This document shows positions 54,429 through 63,344 of a DNA stretch of 64,000 bases, piece after piece. Below the pieces are notes generated by a model that ran no database searches, was not told where the DNA came from, and was given only the letters and a program-made list of their open reading frames with translations. Made by a program: the position numbers and the translations under genes. Each line of letters starts with the position of its first letter. Position 1 is the stretch's first letter. The stretch comes from Kaistella soli (GTDB taxonomy: Bacteria > Bacteroidota > Bacteroidia > Flavobacteriales > Weeksellaceae): positions 186,001 through 250,000 of the forward strand of contig NZ_JAHOPF010000003.1 of assembly GCF_019038595.1 (NCBI RefSeq), read 5' to 3'.

Positions 54429-55148
54429 ATGACAAAACTTAGTGTAAATATCAATAAAATTGCCACGATCAGAAACGCGAGAGGTGGCGAATTTCCAAGT
54501 GTAACCGAAGCTGCTATAAAGCTGCAGGAATTTGGCGCGCAGGGAATCACGATTCATCCAAGACCGGATGAAAGGCACATTACCCGGAAAGATGTTTATG
54601 ATTTAAAACCGCTTGTTAACACGGAATTTAATATCGAAGGAAATCCGCACCGTCCGTTTATTGATATGGTTCTGGAAATTAAACCCGAGCAGGTTACTCT
54701 TGTTCCTGATGCGGATGATGCTATCACTTCAAATGCAGGATGGGATTGCGAAATGCACCTCGGATTTTTGAAAAATATAATCTCTGAATTTAAAAATGCA
54801 GGAATCCGCACGTCGATTTTTCTTGATCCAAATCCGGCAATGGTAAAATTTGCAGCAGAAACCGGAACAGACAGAATTGAGCTGTACACGGAAGCTTACG
54901 CGAAAAATTATCCTCAGAATAAAGAAGAAGCCATCAGACCTTATATTGAAACCGCCATAGAAGCTGAAAAATTTGGATTGGGAATTAATGCGGGACATGA
55001 TTTAAGTCTCGAAAATCTTAAATATTTTTCTGACAACATTCCTAATTTACTGGAAGTTTCAATCGGTCACGCGTTGATTTCCGAAGCACTGTATATGGGT
55101 TTAGAAAATACCGTGCAGGCGTATCTGAAGAGAATGGCAAAATGGTAA
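54429..55148 (+). CDS. pdxJ: pyridoxine 5'-phosphate synthase
   Basis: A 239-residue TIM barrel. LSVNINKIATIRNARGGEFPSV, GITIHPRPDERHI (catalytic His) and NIEGNPHRPFIDMVLEIKPEQVTLVPD are PdxJ signatures, and GINAGHDLSLENL binds the phosphate. It condenses 1-deoxyxylulose 5-phosphate with amino-hydroxyacetone phosphate. ATG 54429, four bases after the channel gene, is chosen; the frame extends further up but only inside that gene. Confidence 0.95.
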   Translation: MTKLSVNINKIATIRNARGGEFPSVTEAAIKLQEFGAQGITIHPRPDERHITRKDVYDLKPLVNTEFNIEGNPHRPFIDMVLEIKPEQVTLVPDADDAITSNAGWDCEMHLGFLKNIISEFKNAGIRTSIFLDPNPAMVKFAAETGTDRIELYTEAYAKNYPQNKEEAIRPYIETAIEAEKFGLGINAGHDLSLENLKYFSDNIPNLLEVSIGHALISEALYMGLENTVQAYLKRMAKW

Positions 55149-55159
55149 AAGCAATAGGG

Positions 55160-55181
55160 AACGGGTTTCAGCCCGTTTTTT
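55160..55181 (+). terminator. pdxJ terminator
   Basis: AACGGG/CCCGTT stem with a six-base loop and T run. Confidence 0.65.
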
Positions 55182-55196
55182 ATATTTAACTGTTTA

Positions 55197-55228
55197 TTGG
55201 CTTTAGCCGAAAATTTATGTTAATTTTG
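55197..55228 (+). promoter_or_regulatory. promoter of the hydrolase-SDR unit
   Basis: TTG, 21 bases, TAATTTTG; ATG 18 bases downstream. Confidence 0.55.
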
Positions 55229-55246
55229 AACTTTAAAATTTTATAA

Positions 55247-56035
55247 ATGGACATTCTACACTCAAAAATTTACGGACATGACAAACCCGGAATTCCGCTC
55301 CTTGTTTTTCACGGTCTTTTCGGTATGCTCGACAACTGGGCAAGTTTCGGTAAAGAGATGGGCGAGTTTTTTCCGGTTCATTTAATCGACTTAAGAAATC
55401 ATGGGAAAAGTTTCCATTCGGAAGAGATGTCGCATGATGCTTTAGCGCACGATATTTCTCATTATATGGATTTTCATAATTTGCAAAAAGCCAATCTGTT
55501 GGGGCATTCTTTAGGCGGAAAAGCCGTGATGCAGTTTGCCATCAAATATCCTATTAAAGTAGAGAAATTAATTATAGTCGATATTTCGCCGAAAGCTTAT
55601 CCGCCGCATCATCAGGGGATTTTAAAAGCTTTGGAAAGTGTAGATTTTGAAAAAGTAACCACAAGACAGGAAGCTGAAGAAGTGCTTCATCAGTATATTC
55701 CGGAAAAATCCGTTATTCAGTTCCTTGCAAAAAATCTATACTGGACCGACGATAAAAAACTGGCATGGCGTTTCAACCTTAAAACATTATCTGACAAATA
55801 CGCAGAATTTGTTTCCAATGCTATAAAATTCGGAGTTTTTTCCGGTAAGAGTCTTTTTATTTCCGGCGCAAAATCCCATTATATTTTGCCGCAGGACGAA
55901 TTCCAGATCAAACAGCAGTTTCCGCATTCATCAGTGGTGACAGTCAGTAATGCAGGTCATTGGGTGCAGGCAGAAAATCCAAAGGAATTTAATGAAGTCG
56001 TGAAAAAATTCCTTTCGGAAGACACAATCGGTTAA
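55247..56035 (+). CDS. alpha/beta hydrolase, YbfF-like esterase
   Basis: A 262-residue alpha/beta hydrolase: LLVFHGLFGMLDNW (oxyanion hole), LIDLRNHGKSFHS, nucleophile elbow LLGHSLGGKAVMQFA, and a C-terminal His in SNAGHWVQAENP. The catalytic Asp is probably in the loop after FISGAKS. It resembles YbfF-type thioesterases/esterases; the substrate is unknown. It is followed 9 bases later by the SDR gene, and likely co-transcribed with it and the acyl-CoA synthetase. Confidence 0.85.
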   Translation: MDILHSKIYGHDKPGIPLLVFHGLFGMLDNWASFGKEMGEFFPVHLIDLRNHGKSFHSEEMSHDALAHDISHYMDFHNLQKANLLGHSLGGKAVMQFAIKYPIKVEKLIIVDISPKAYPPHHQGILKALESVDFEKVTTRQEAEEVLHQYIPEKSVIQFLAKNLYWTDDKKLAWRFNLKTLSDKYAEFVSNAIKFGVFSGKSLFISGAKSHYILPQDEFQIKQQFPHSSVVTVSNAGHWVQAENPKEFNEVVKKFLSEDTIG

Positions 56036-56044
56036 AGAAGAAAA

Positions 56045-57049
56045 ATGGTTTTAGTTACTGGTGCTACAGGAATTCTCGGAAGAGTAATCGTTTTGGAACT
56101 GATGAAACGTGGCAAAACTGTTCGTGCCACCAAAAGGAAATCAAGTGATACAGAAGAAGTAAGAAATTCTTACAAATTCTACACTGAAAAACCAGATACT
56201 TTTTTCGACAAGATCGAATGGGTAAATGTAGATTTTGATGATATTGTATCTTTACAGAATGCGTTGGATGGAGTGGAAGACGTTTATCACTGTGCAGCAA
56301 AAGTAGGTTTCCATCCGGGAGAACAACGGGAAATGTTTCACACCAATATCGAAGGAACCAAAAATTTACTTTTTGCGTGTGACGGTTCTTCAGTGAAAAA
56401 TTTCTGTTTCGTCAGTTCCATTGCGGTTCTGGATGGATTTAATGAAGAAGGAGAAATTGATGAAAATTCAGATTACAATCCTAAATTGGATCATTCTGCT
56501 TATGCAGTCTCCAAACATTTTTCCGAAATGGAAGTTTGGCGTGCTTCAGCAGAAGGTTTGAACACGGTGATAGTAAATCCTGGAGTCATCATCGGAAGCG
56601 GAAACTGGGATGCAAGCAGCGGCGTAATTTTCGACAGTTTTGCCAAACCTTACACGTTTTCCGGCGGAACCTCCTATGTTGATGTCCGCGATGTTGCCAA
56701 AATTTCGGTTGATTTAATGGAGAACAATATTTTTGATGAAAGGTTTATTTTGGTGTCCGGCAAGAAATCTTACTTCGAAATGGGAACATCGATCCGAAAA
56801 AAAATGGGGAAACCGGCTCCGAAGATTATTGCAGAACCCGTTTTAATATTCGGCAGAATATTGAATTTCCTTCTTGGCTGGATAATTAAGCCTTTGAAAA
56901 TGGTCAACAAAACAAACGTAGAATCCATTACCACAATGAATTCTATTTCTAATAAAAAAATAACTGAAAAGCTTGGTTTTCAGTTTATTCCCGTTTCGGA
57001 AAGCATTGGTTTTCATTTCGAGAATTATCTTTCGGAACAAAAAAAATAA
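56045..57049 (+). CDS. NAD(P)-dependent SDR epimerase/dehydratase
   Basis: A 334-residue extended SDR. LVTGATGILGRVIVLEL binds the dinucleotide. YHCAAKVGFHPGE, SSIAVLDG (Ser) and YAVSKHFSEMEVWRA (Tyr-xxx-Lys) complete the active site. VIVNPGVIIGSG is shared with dihydroflavonol-reductase-like members. The substrate is unknown. An N-terminal Met without an extension gives the start. Confidence 0.85.
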   Translation: MVLVTGATGILGRVIVLELMKRGKTVRATKRKSSDTEEVRNSYKFYTEKPDTFFDKIEWVNVDFDDIVSLQNALDGVEDVYHCAAKVGFHPGEQREMFHTNIEGTKNLLFACDGSSVKNFCFVSSIAVLDGFNEEGEIDENSDYNPKLDHSAYAVSKHFSEMEVWRASAEGLNTVIVNPGVIIGSGNWDASSGVIFDSFAKPYTFSGGTSYVDVRDVAKISVDLMENNIFDERFILVSGKKSYFEMGTSIRKKMGKPAPKIIAEPVLIFGRILNFLLGWIIKPLKMVNKTNVESITTMNSISNKKITEKLGFQFIPVSESIGFHFENYLSEQKK

Positions 57050-57059
57050 AAAGTTACTC

Positions 57060-58823
57060 ATGAATCTTGTAGAATTTTTAAATACAAATACAGGAAAATT
57101 CCCAACCAAACCTGCAATCGGGTTTAAAAAGGGAGAAAAATGGAAAGAAATCAACTGGCGCGACTTCAGAAGAATGGTGTTTAAAACTGCCAATGCTCTG
57201 AAATCTGCCGGAATTGCGGAAAACGATAAAGTAGCGATATACTCGGACAATTCCGCGGAATGGATTGTTTTTGATCTGGCTATTCTTTCGATCGGCGCGG
57301 TTACAGTGCCGATTTATTCCACCAGCAATGGCGAACAGGCGGAATATATCATTAATGATTCTGAATCAAAATTAATTTTAGTCGGAAATCAGGAGCAGTA
57401 CGATGCTGCTTTCAGAATCTTAACTCAAAACAAATCGCTTCAAAAAATTATTGTTGCCAAAAAATCCATCTGGATTCAGAAGGACAGAAGTGAATATTTT
57501 GAAGATTTCATAAAGGAAGGCGAGGAACATTTGGATATTACTCCGAAAGAAGATGAAGATCTGGCAACAATCATTTATACTTCCGGAACCACAGGGGTGC
57601 CCAAAGGTGTAATGCTCACACACGGGAATTTCCACCAGTGTATTTCTGCGCATTTTGATTTTTTTAAATTTAAAAATTTCGAAAATGAAACTTCGCTAGC
57701 ATTTTTACCGCTAACTCACGTTTTTGAAAGAAGCTGGACTTTGCTTGCACTTTTCGGCGGTGCTAAAGTCTGCTTTCTTGAAAATACTAAACTTATCGCG
57801 CATGCTTTAACCGAAGTGAAACCTACGATGATGTGTGCAGTGCCGAGGTTTTACCAGAAAATTTATGCAGGCGTAAATGAAATGGTTCAGAACGGTTCCG
57901 AAACCAAAAAGAAGATCTTCAACTGGGCAATTCAGACCGGTAGTGAAGCAGCAGAACTTAAAAGGGTTCAAAAACCTGTTCCGTTCGGTTTAAAGCTTAA
58001 AAATAATATAGCCGACCTTTTGGTTTTCAATAAAATCAAGAATAAAATGGGCGGAAAACTGTGGTTCATGCCGTGTGGCGGCGCTTCTGTTTCGCCAGAG
58101 GTGACTAAGTTTTTTGATGCGATTGGCGTTCACATGACCGTCGGTTACGGCCTTACGGAAACTACAGCAACTTTGACAGCGTTTCCGTTCACCAAGTACG
58201 AGCACGGAACGGCCGGAATTCCTCTGGGAGATACTCAGCTCAAGATTGGTGAAAATGACGAAATTCTTGCAAAAGGAAGCGGAATTATGAAAGGTTATTA
58301 TAATCAGCCGGAAGAAACAGCGAAGGTTTTCACCGAAGATGGCTGGTTCAAAACCGGTGATGCAGGTAAATTTGACGGAAAAGGAAATCTTACCATCACG
58401 GACCGGATTAAAGATCTGATGAAAACCTCCAACGGAAAGTATGTTACCCCACAACCGATTGAAAATTTACTTTCCAATAACAATTACATCAATCAGGCGA
58501 TGATTGTTGCAGAAGGAAAACCTTTCGTCACTGCTCTAATTATTCCTAATTTTGAAGCGTTAAAAGAACAGCTGGAAAAAATGAGCATTCCGTTCACCAA
58601 CTGGGACGAAGTTGTCAACAGTGAAAAAATAAAGGATTTTTACCGGATGAAACTTGAGGAGATTCAGAAAGGGCTTTCCGGTTTTGAAAAGGTGAAAAAA
58701 TTTGTTTTAATGCCGTCAGAATTTGAAATTGGAAGCGGAGAAATTACTCCTACTTTAAAAGTTAAAAGAAATGTGGTCCTGCAAAAATACTCCGCACTTA
58801 TCGATAAAATGTATGCTGCGTAA
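57060..58823 (+). CDS. long-chain acyl-CoA synthetase
   Basis: A 587-residue adenylate-forming enzyme. IIYTSGTTGVPKGVMLTHGN is the P-loop (about 180). FLPLTHVFERSW, VGYGLTETTATLT and DGWFKTGDAGKFDGKGNLTITDRIKDLMKTSNGKYV are motifs of FadD/FACS-type ligases. It activates fatty acids to acyl-CoA for lipid synthesis or degradation. The frame continues upstream to 56973 inside the SDR gene; ATG 57060 yields the family's MNLVEFLNTNTGKFPTK start. Confidence 0.9.
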   Translation: MNLVEFLNTNTGKFPTKPAIGFKKGEKWKEINWRDFRRMVFKTANALKSAGIAENDKVAIYSDNSAEWIVFDLAILSIGAVTVPIYSTSNGEQAEYIINDSESKLILVGNQEQYDAAFRILTQNKSLQKIIVAKKSIWIQKDRSEYFEDFIKEGEEHLDITPKEDEDLATIIYTSGTTGVPKGVMLTHGNFHQCISAHFDFFKFKNFENETSLAFLPLTHVFERSWTLLALFGGAKVCFLENTKLIAHALTEVKPTMMCAVPRFYQKIYAGVNEMVQNGSETKKKIFNWAIQTGSEAAELKRVQKPVPFGLKLKNNIADLLVFNKIKNKMGGKLWFMPCGGASVSPEVTKFFDAIGVHMTVGYGLTETTATLTAFPFTKYEHGTAGIPLGDTQLKIGENDEILAKGSGIMKGYYNQPEETAKVFTEDGWFKTGDAGKFDGKGNLTITDRIKDLMKTSNGKYVTPQPIENLLSNNNYINQAMIVAEGKPFVTALIIPNFEALKEQLEKMSIPFTNWDEVVNSEKIKDFYRMKLEEIQKGLSGFEKVKKFVLMPSEFEIGSGEITPTLKVKRNVVLQKYSALIDKMYAA

Positions 58824-58862
58824 AACAGCATGTCAATCTTAATAATTAGATCAATTCTTAAT

Positions 58863-59915
58863 ATGAATGAATTCTCAGGAAATCAAAACTTCAGTATATC
58901 AAGCCAAACCGTTTCGGCGAGCTGTCCTTCTAATATCGCTTTAATTAAATATTGGGGGAAATATAAAAACCAAATTCCGGCAAATCCGAGTATCAGTTAT
59001 ACTTTGAATCATTGTAAAACAAATACTTCTATGGAGTTTCTGGCTGATGAGAAGTTTTCTGTTCAGACCTATTTGTCAGGAAATGAAGAATTGAAATTTG
59101 CAGAAAAGATCGAGAAATATTTTATAAGCATTGAGCAGTATCTGCCCTGGATTTTAAAGGGCAAATATATTATCAGAACTGAGAATACCTTCCCGCACAG
59201 TTCCGGAATTGCAAGTTCAGCTTCAGGTTTTGGTGCAATCGCAAAATGTTTAATGGAACTTGATGACGAATTTTCAGGCAAATCGGATTGTGATTTTAAA
59301 CTCAAAAAAGCAAGTTTTCTTGCAAGATTGGGAAGCGGAAGCGCATGCAGAAGTCTTTACGACGGTTTGGTAGTTTGGGGGAAAACGGAAGAAGTGGAAG
59401 ACAGTTCTGATCTTTTCGCAGTGCAGTATCCGGACGATGAAATTCACTCTGTTTTTAAAAGCTTTAATGATTGGGTTTTACTGATTCACGAAGGTGAAAA
59501 ATCAGTGAGTTCCACGGTTGGCCACGGCTTGATGAACACGAATCCTTATGCGGAGAGACGGTTTCAGGAAGCTCACGAAAATTTCAAAACTTTAAAAGCT
59601 ATTCTGAAAAACGGTGATATGGAAAATTTCATCAAACTTGTGGAACATGAAGCGCTCACACTTCATGCCATGATGATGATGAGCGATCCGGCTTTTATTT
59701 TGATGAAAACGGGTACGATGGAGGTGATCAACAAGCTCTGGGATTTCCGAAAAGAAACAGGTTTGCCGCTGTTTTTTACTTTAGATGCGGGAGCGAACGT
59801 GCATTTGCTTTTCCCTACTGACAAAGATGAAGATGCCATTAAAGAATTTATCGTAAAAGAACTTTTACAATATACCCAGAATAACGGTGTGGTGAAAGAT
59901 ATGATGAGTTTCTAA
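58863..59915 (+). CDS. mvaD: diphosphomevalonate decarboxylase
   Basis: A 350-residue GHMP-family enzyme: ASCPSNIALIKYWGKY near the N-terminus, phosphate loop PHSSGIASSASGFGAIA (about 113), and GSGSACRSLYDGLVVWG with the catalytic Asp region. FFTLDAGANVHLLFP lies near the end. It makes isopentenyl diphosphate from diphosphomevalonate, showing that this organism uses the mevalonate route. ATG 58863 is preferred to 58830 because MNEFSGNQNF is the normal start. Confidence 0.93.
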   Translation: MNEFSGNQNFSISSQTVSASCPSNIALIKYWGKYKNQIPANPSISYTLNHCKTNTSMEFLADEKFSVQTYLSGNEELKFAEKIEKYFISIEQYLPWILKGKYIIRTENTFPHSSGIASSASGFGAIAKCLMELDDEFSGKSDCDFKLKKASFLARLGSGSACRSLYDGLVVWGKTEEVEDSSDLFAVQYPDDEIHSVFKSFNDWVLLIHEGEKSVSSTVGHGLMNTNPYAERRFQEAHENFKTLKAILKNGDMENFIKLVEHEALTLHAMMMMSDPAFILMKTGTMEVINKLWDFRKETGLPLFFTLDAGANVHLLFPTDKDEDAIKEFIVKELLQYTQNNGVVKDMMSF

Positions 59916-59929
59916 AGCGCGGGCGGGAA

Positions 59930-60124
59930 TTATTTTTTCGCCGCAAATTTACTCATCGTATGCAGAACAAAAAGCACAAGGATACCGAGAACTCCGGCAG
60001 AAATGGATAAAATAAATTTAGCATTTTCTTCATGCCAAAAACCTAAATCCCATTCCATAACGTAAAGGTTAAAACCGATAAAAATTACGAAAAGGGCTAA
60101 GAATATTTTATAAAACAGGTGCAT
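59930..60124 (-). CDS. small two-helix membrane protein
   Basis: A 64-residue protein with two hydrophobic segments (IFLALFVIFIGFNLYVM and ILSISAGVLGILVLFVL) and a lysine-ended tail. No family recognised. It starts 12 bases after the marC-like gene on the same strand and presumably shares its transcript. Confidence 0.65.
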   Translation of the reverse strand: MHLFYKIFLALFVIFIGFNLYVMEWDLGFWHEENAKFILSISAGVLGILVLFVLHTMSKFAAKK

Positions 60125-60136
60125 TATTTTTGAGAT

Positions 60137-60733
60137 TTAAAATTTAACATAAGTACTGAAAAGCTGCGCAAAGTTTGCAGTAAACAGTTTGATAGAAATC
60201 GCCAGAAGCACAATTCCGAAAACTTTCTGTAAAACCTGAAGGGTTCCGTCGCCCAGTTTTCTTTCGAGCCAGTTCGCTGATTTCAGCACCAAATATACGA
60301 AAATTGTATTGAGGACGATGCCGCAGATGATATTAATATCATGATATTCCGCACGTAAAGATAGGGTAGTGGTTAATGTTCCGGCGCCTGCGATCAGCGG
60401 AAACGCAATGGGAACAATAGATGCAGATTTAGCTTCCTGATTTTTCTGAATTTCAATACCAAGGATCATTTCGACAGCGATGATAAAAATGACGAAAGCT
60501 CCGGCAATGGCAAAGGAATTAACGTCAACTCCGATGAATTTAAGAATTTTATTTCCGATAAAAAGAAAAGCAATCATCAGAATCCCTGAAACAACAGCTG
60601 CTTTTTCAGATTCGATATGCCCGAATTTTTGCTTCAGACTCACGATAATAGGAATAGATCCCACAATATCGATTACGGCAAAAAGCACCATTGTAGCGGT
60701 AAGTGTCTCCTTTAATGAGAAAAATTCAAACAT
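60137..60733 (-). CDS. MarC family membrane protein
   Basis: A 198-residue protein with six predicted helices. FAVIDIVGSIPIIVSL, GAFVIFIIAVEMILG, IVPIAFPLIAGAGTLTT and FGIVLLAISIKLF are MarC/UPF0056 motifs. The family's transport substrate is not known; despite the name it is not linked to antibiotic resistance. First gene of a two-gene unit. Confidence 0.88.
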   Translation of the reverse strand: MFEFFSLKETLTATMVLFAVIDIVGSIPIIVSLKQKFGHIESEKAAVVSGILMIAFLFIGNKILKFIGVDVNSFAIAGAFVIFIIAVEMILGIEIQKNQEAKSASIVPIAFPLIAGAGTLTTTLSLRAEYHDINIICGIVLNTIFVYLVLKSANWLERKLGDGTLQVLQKVFGIVLLAISIKLFTANFAQLFSTYVKF

Positions 60734-60754
60734 ATTCAGAAATTATTAATTTCG

Positions 60755-60762
60755 CAAAAATA
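60755..60762 (-). promoter_or_regulatory. -7 element for the marC-like gene
   Basis: TATTTTTG on the minus strand, 21 bases before the ATG. Confidence 0.4.
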
Positions 60763-60776
60763 TAAAAAATAAATGA

Positions 60777-62513
60777 TTATTTCCTAATGTCAGAATATAA
60801 ACTGATAATCCCTTTTAAAAGCTCATCAATATGCTCTTCTGAATGGAGCGGAGCGTATTTTTCAATCTGAATCTGTTCCGAAAGTGCTCTGTAATTGTCT
60901 GCAAAAAGCTGTCCTTTGTTTTCTTCCAGATATTTTTTAAAATCTGATTCTGTAGTGAGATGATGGAGCTTTTTTGTTTCTTCTTTCAGTTCGTCGTAGG
61001 TGGCAAAGAATTTTGTAAAATCTTTATTTTCAGCTAATTTTTTTAAATATTCAATATTGTCATCAAACTGATGGCTCATTTGCTTTCTCAGTAATTCCTC
61101 GGTTTCTGCGATCGTTACAATTGGTTTGTTGGCAACGACCGGCTTCAGTTTGCGGTCGGACATTTTCTTTTTTACCACCAAAAACAGTGACAGCAAACTT
61201 GCCATTAAAGCTAAATTTCCAACAACAATCTTCCAGTCGATGCGACTTTTATCTTTAATTTTTAAATTGTGCGTCTGTAAAACAGGTGTATTTACCGTTT
61301 CCAAAACAGTATTTGTATAATCATTTACTTTTTCCATCGTCGACTTGGCATCTGCGACCTGTTCGTGAGTTTTCACGTTGAGCAAGATAGACTTTGCTCC
61401 AAGGTCAACGTATTTCTGTTCGGAAGGATCGAAGAATGAAAAATTTTCGAAATTAACCGTAACCGGACCGGTCTTTTTTGGAATCACGACGTACTCCGCG
61501 ATGATATCACCGGAAAGTCCTTCAGTTTGTGCCACTGTATTTGAAGTGATTTTCGGGGCAAAAAAGACATATTCCTCAGAATTTACTATTTTGGGCAAAT
61601 GCAGTGTTCCGAAGTTGCCGGCACCTGAAAGTTTTAAGGTAATGTTTACAGGTTTTTCGAGTTCCGGAATTTCATTTGCATTTCTGTTTGCGACGGAAAC
61701 ATCAAAATTCCCGACCGCATTTTTAAAATCCTGAGGCATTCCCGAAGGAAGTTTCTTTACATTCAGCGTTATTCTGTTTGAAGAAATCTTATGTTCTTTT
61801 TCTCTGCCCGAAACTGATGCGGAAACAGGATGAATATCGATACTTCCCGTTTCTGTAGGAAATATCATGAAAACACCGATCACTTGTGAAGCCATTCCGG
61901 AATTGGTTTCGATTTCAGATTTAGCAAAACTTACCGGTTTTATTCTGAGGTTTTTCTGTTGCGGATACTGAATGTGACCCACTTTTCTGAAATTTCCATA
62001 ATCACGGCTGTGAGCGCGGAGAACTGCAAGAGCAGGTTCGTTTTTATAAACTGTTTTGTCCTGAATTTCCATGCTGAGGTAAACATCACTGTTACTGGTG
62101 TTGTCTGCTACGGAAGATTTTTTCTCGTTTTCACGGACGTTTATGTCGAAAGGTTCGGTTTTGTAAATTTTCCCGTTTACGGTTACCAATACTGAACCGA
62201 ATTTTACTTTACCGGCTTGCTTAGGACTTAGCACGACCTGGTAAACGATTTGGTTTAATACATTTCCTTTTTTAGGATCAAGCACGACAGTGTTTTGCTC
62301 TGATGCGGTACCGATGACATCAAACTTAGATAAATCGGGCATTCTGAGCGGAGTTTCCTGTTCCAAGTTTTCACCGCTGATTTCGAGGAGGACGGTTATG
62401 CTGAACTTCTGGTTCACTTTCGGATCCTTCACATCGGAAATCGCCAAAGTAACCTGACCTTGAACGAGCAGGGCAGAAAATAGAAATAATATGTATGCAA
62501 TTGGCTGTTTCAT
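60777..62513 (-). CDS. batD: BatD aerotolerance protein
   Basis: A 578-residue protein. The signal peptide ends VQGQ. Immunoglobulin-like beta domains follow (KFSITVLLEISGENLEQ, YQVVLSPKQAGKVKFG, VTITLKLSGAGNFGTLHLP-type strands), then a membrane helix at about 433-452 and a helical cytoplasmic end. This is the BatD layout. Bat proteins form an envelope complex linked to oxygen or stress tolerance in Bacteroides and spirochaetes. Its start codon shares one base with the batC stop. Confidence 0.88.
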   Translation of the reverse strand: MKQPIAYILFLFSALLVQGQVTLAISDVKDPKVNQKFSITVLLEISGENLEQETPLRMPDLSKFDVIGTASEQNTVVLDPKKGNVLNQIVYQVVLSPKQAGKVKFGSVLVTVNGKIYKTEPFDINVRENEKKSSVADNTSNSDVYLSMEIQDKTVYKNEPALAVLRAHSRDYGNFRKVGHIQYPQQKNLRIKPVSFAKSEIETNSGMASQVIGVFMIFPTETGSIDIHPVSASVSGREKEHKISSNRITLNVKKLPSGMPQDFKNAVGNFDVSVANRNANEIPELEKPVNITLKLSGAGNFGTLHLPKIVNSEEYVFFAPKITSNTVAQTEGLSGDIIAEYVVIPKKTGPVTVNFENFSFFDPSEQKYVDLGAKSILLNVKTHEQVADAKSTMEKVNDYTNTVLETVNTPVLQTHNLKIKDKSRIDWKIVVGNLALMASLLSLFLVVKKKMSDRKLKPVVANKPIVTIAETEELLRKQMSHQFDDNIEYLKKLAENKDFTKFFATYDELKEETKKLHHLTTESDFKKYLEENKGQLFADNYRALSEQIQIEKYAPLHSEEHIDELLKGIISLYSDIRK

Positions 62514-63256
62514 TACCAGTCCTTTTCGTTGCTTTGTGGCATCGAATAGGAGTTTTTGTTGAGAATCCGTTTTGCGGTTTCCCGTTCTTTATTTTCTACA
62601 CGGTTAAGGATTGCGTTTTCTAAGTCTTTCGGCATTTTGCCTGAATTACCGGTTTTGTTTTTATTAGGGTCTTCACCTTCGCCTTCACCTTTGTTTTTTT
62701 GACCGCTTCCAGCTTGGTTTTGAGGGGTTTCACCTTTTTCCTGGCCCTGATTTTTATCTTTATTCTGATCGTTTCCGCCGCCACCGCCGGAATTGTCTTT
62801 CTGCTTTTTCTGTTCTTCTTTTTCCTTTTCCTTCAGCATGGCGATCTCATAATTTTTTCGGATCGTTTCGTTATAAGGATCCTGTTTTAATGCCTGCTTA
62901 TAAAGTTCAGCTGCTTTTTTTGAATCGTTGGTCTGCATGTGTGCATTTCCTAAATTGTAAAGCGCTGCAGCTTTGTCGGGAATGGTATTGGAGAGTTTTT
63001 CGGCTTTTTCGAATTCTGCTTTTGCTTCTTCGTACATTTTTCTTTTGTACAGCGAATTGCCGAGATTATAATGTGCGGTAAACTCTTTGTCATTCAGTTT
63101 TACGGCTTCCATATACTTGGAGGAAGAGGATTCGTAAATTTTTTTATCGAAATCCTTATTGCCTTCAAAGACCAAAGTATTGTAATTCTCCTGGGCAGAG
63201 AAAAAAGAACATGTGGTGATGACCATGAAAGCTGAAAAAAGTAAATTCCAATTCAT
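62513..63256 (-). CDS. batC: BatC-like TPR protein
   Basis: A 247-residue exported protein. The signal peptide ends FFSAQ. Two to three TPR repeats (about 25-130) include FTAHYNLGNSLYKRKMYEEA and ALYNLGNAHMQTNDSKKA. A low-complexity Gly/Gln/Lys/Asn stretch (about 145-205) and a charged tail ending NEKDW follow. It matches BatC between BatB and BatD. ATG 63256 is close to its own promoter element. Confidence 0.85.
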   Translation of the reverse strand: MNWNLLFSAFMVITTCSFFSAQENYNTLVFEGNKDFDKKIYESSSSKYMEAVKLNDKEFTAHYNLGNSLYKRKMYEEAKAEFEKAEKLSNTIPDKAAALYNLGNAHMQTNDSKKAAELYKQALKQDPYNETIRKNYEIAMLKEKEKEEQKKQKDNSGGGGGNDQNKDKNQGQEKGETPQNQAGSGQKNKGEGEGEDPNKNKTGNSGKMPKDLENAILNRVENKERETAKRILNKNSYSMPQSNEKDW

Positions 63257-63261
63257 TACTG

Positions 63262-63269
63262 CAAAATTA
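63262..63269 (-). promoter_or_regulatory. -7 element for batC-batD
   Basis: TAATTTTG on the minus strand five bases before the batC ATG, inside the 88-base gap after batB. It could allow batC-batD expression apart from batB. Confidence 0.4.
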
Positions 63270-63344
63270 TTCCTTTAAATGTTAAGTTGTGTATGCGATT
63301 TAGTTAAATTTCGGTTAAAAAAGCCCGAATACGCTGATTATTAG

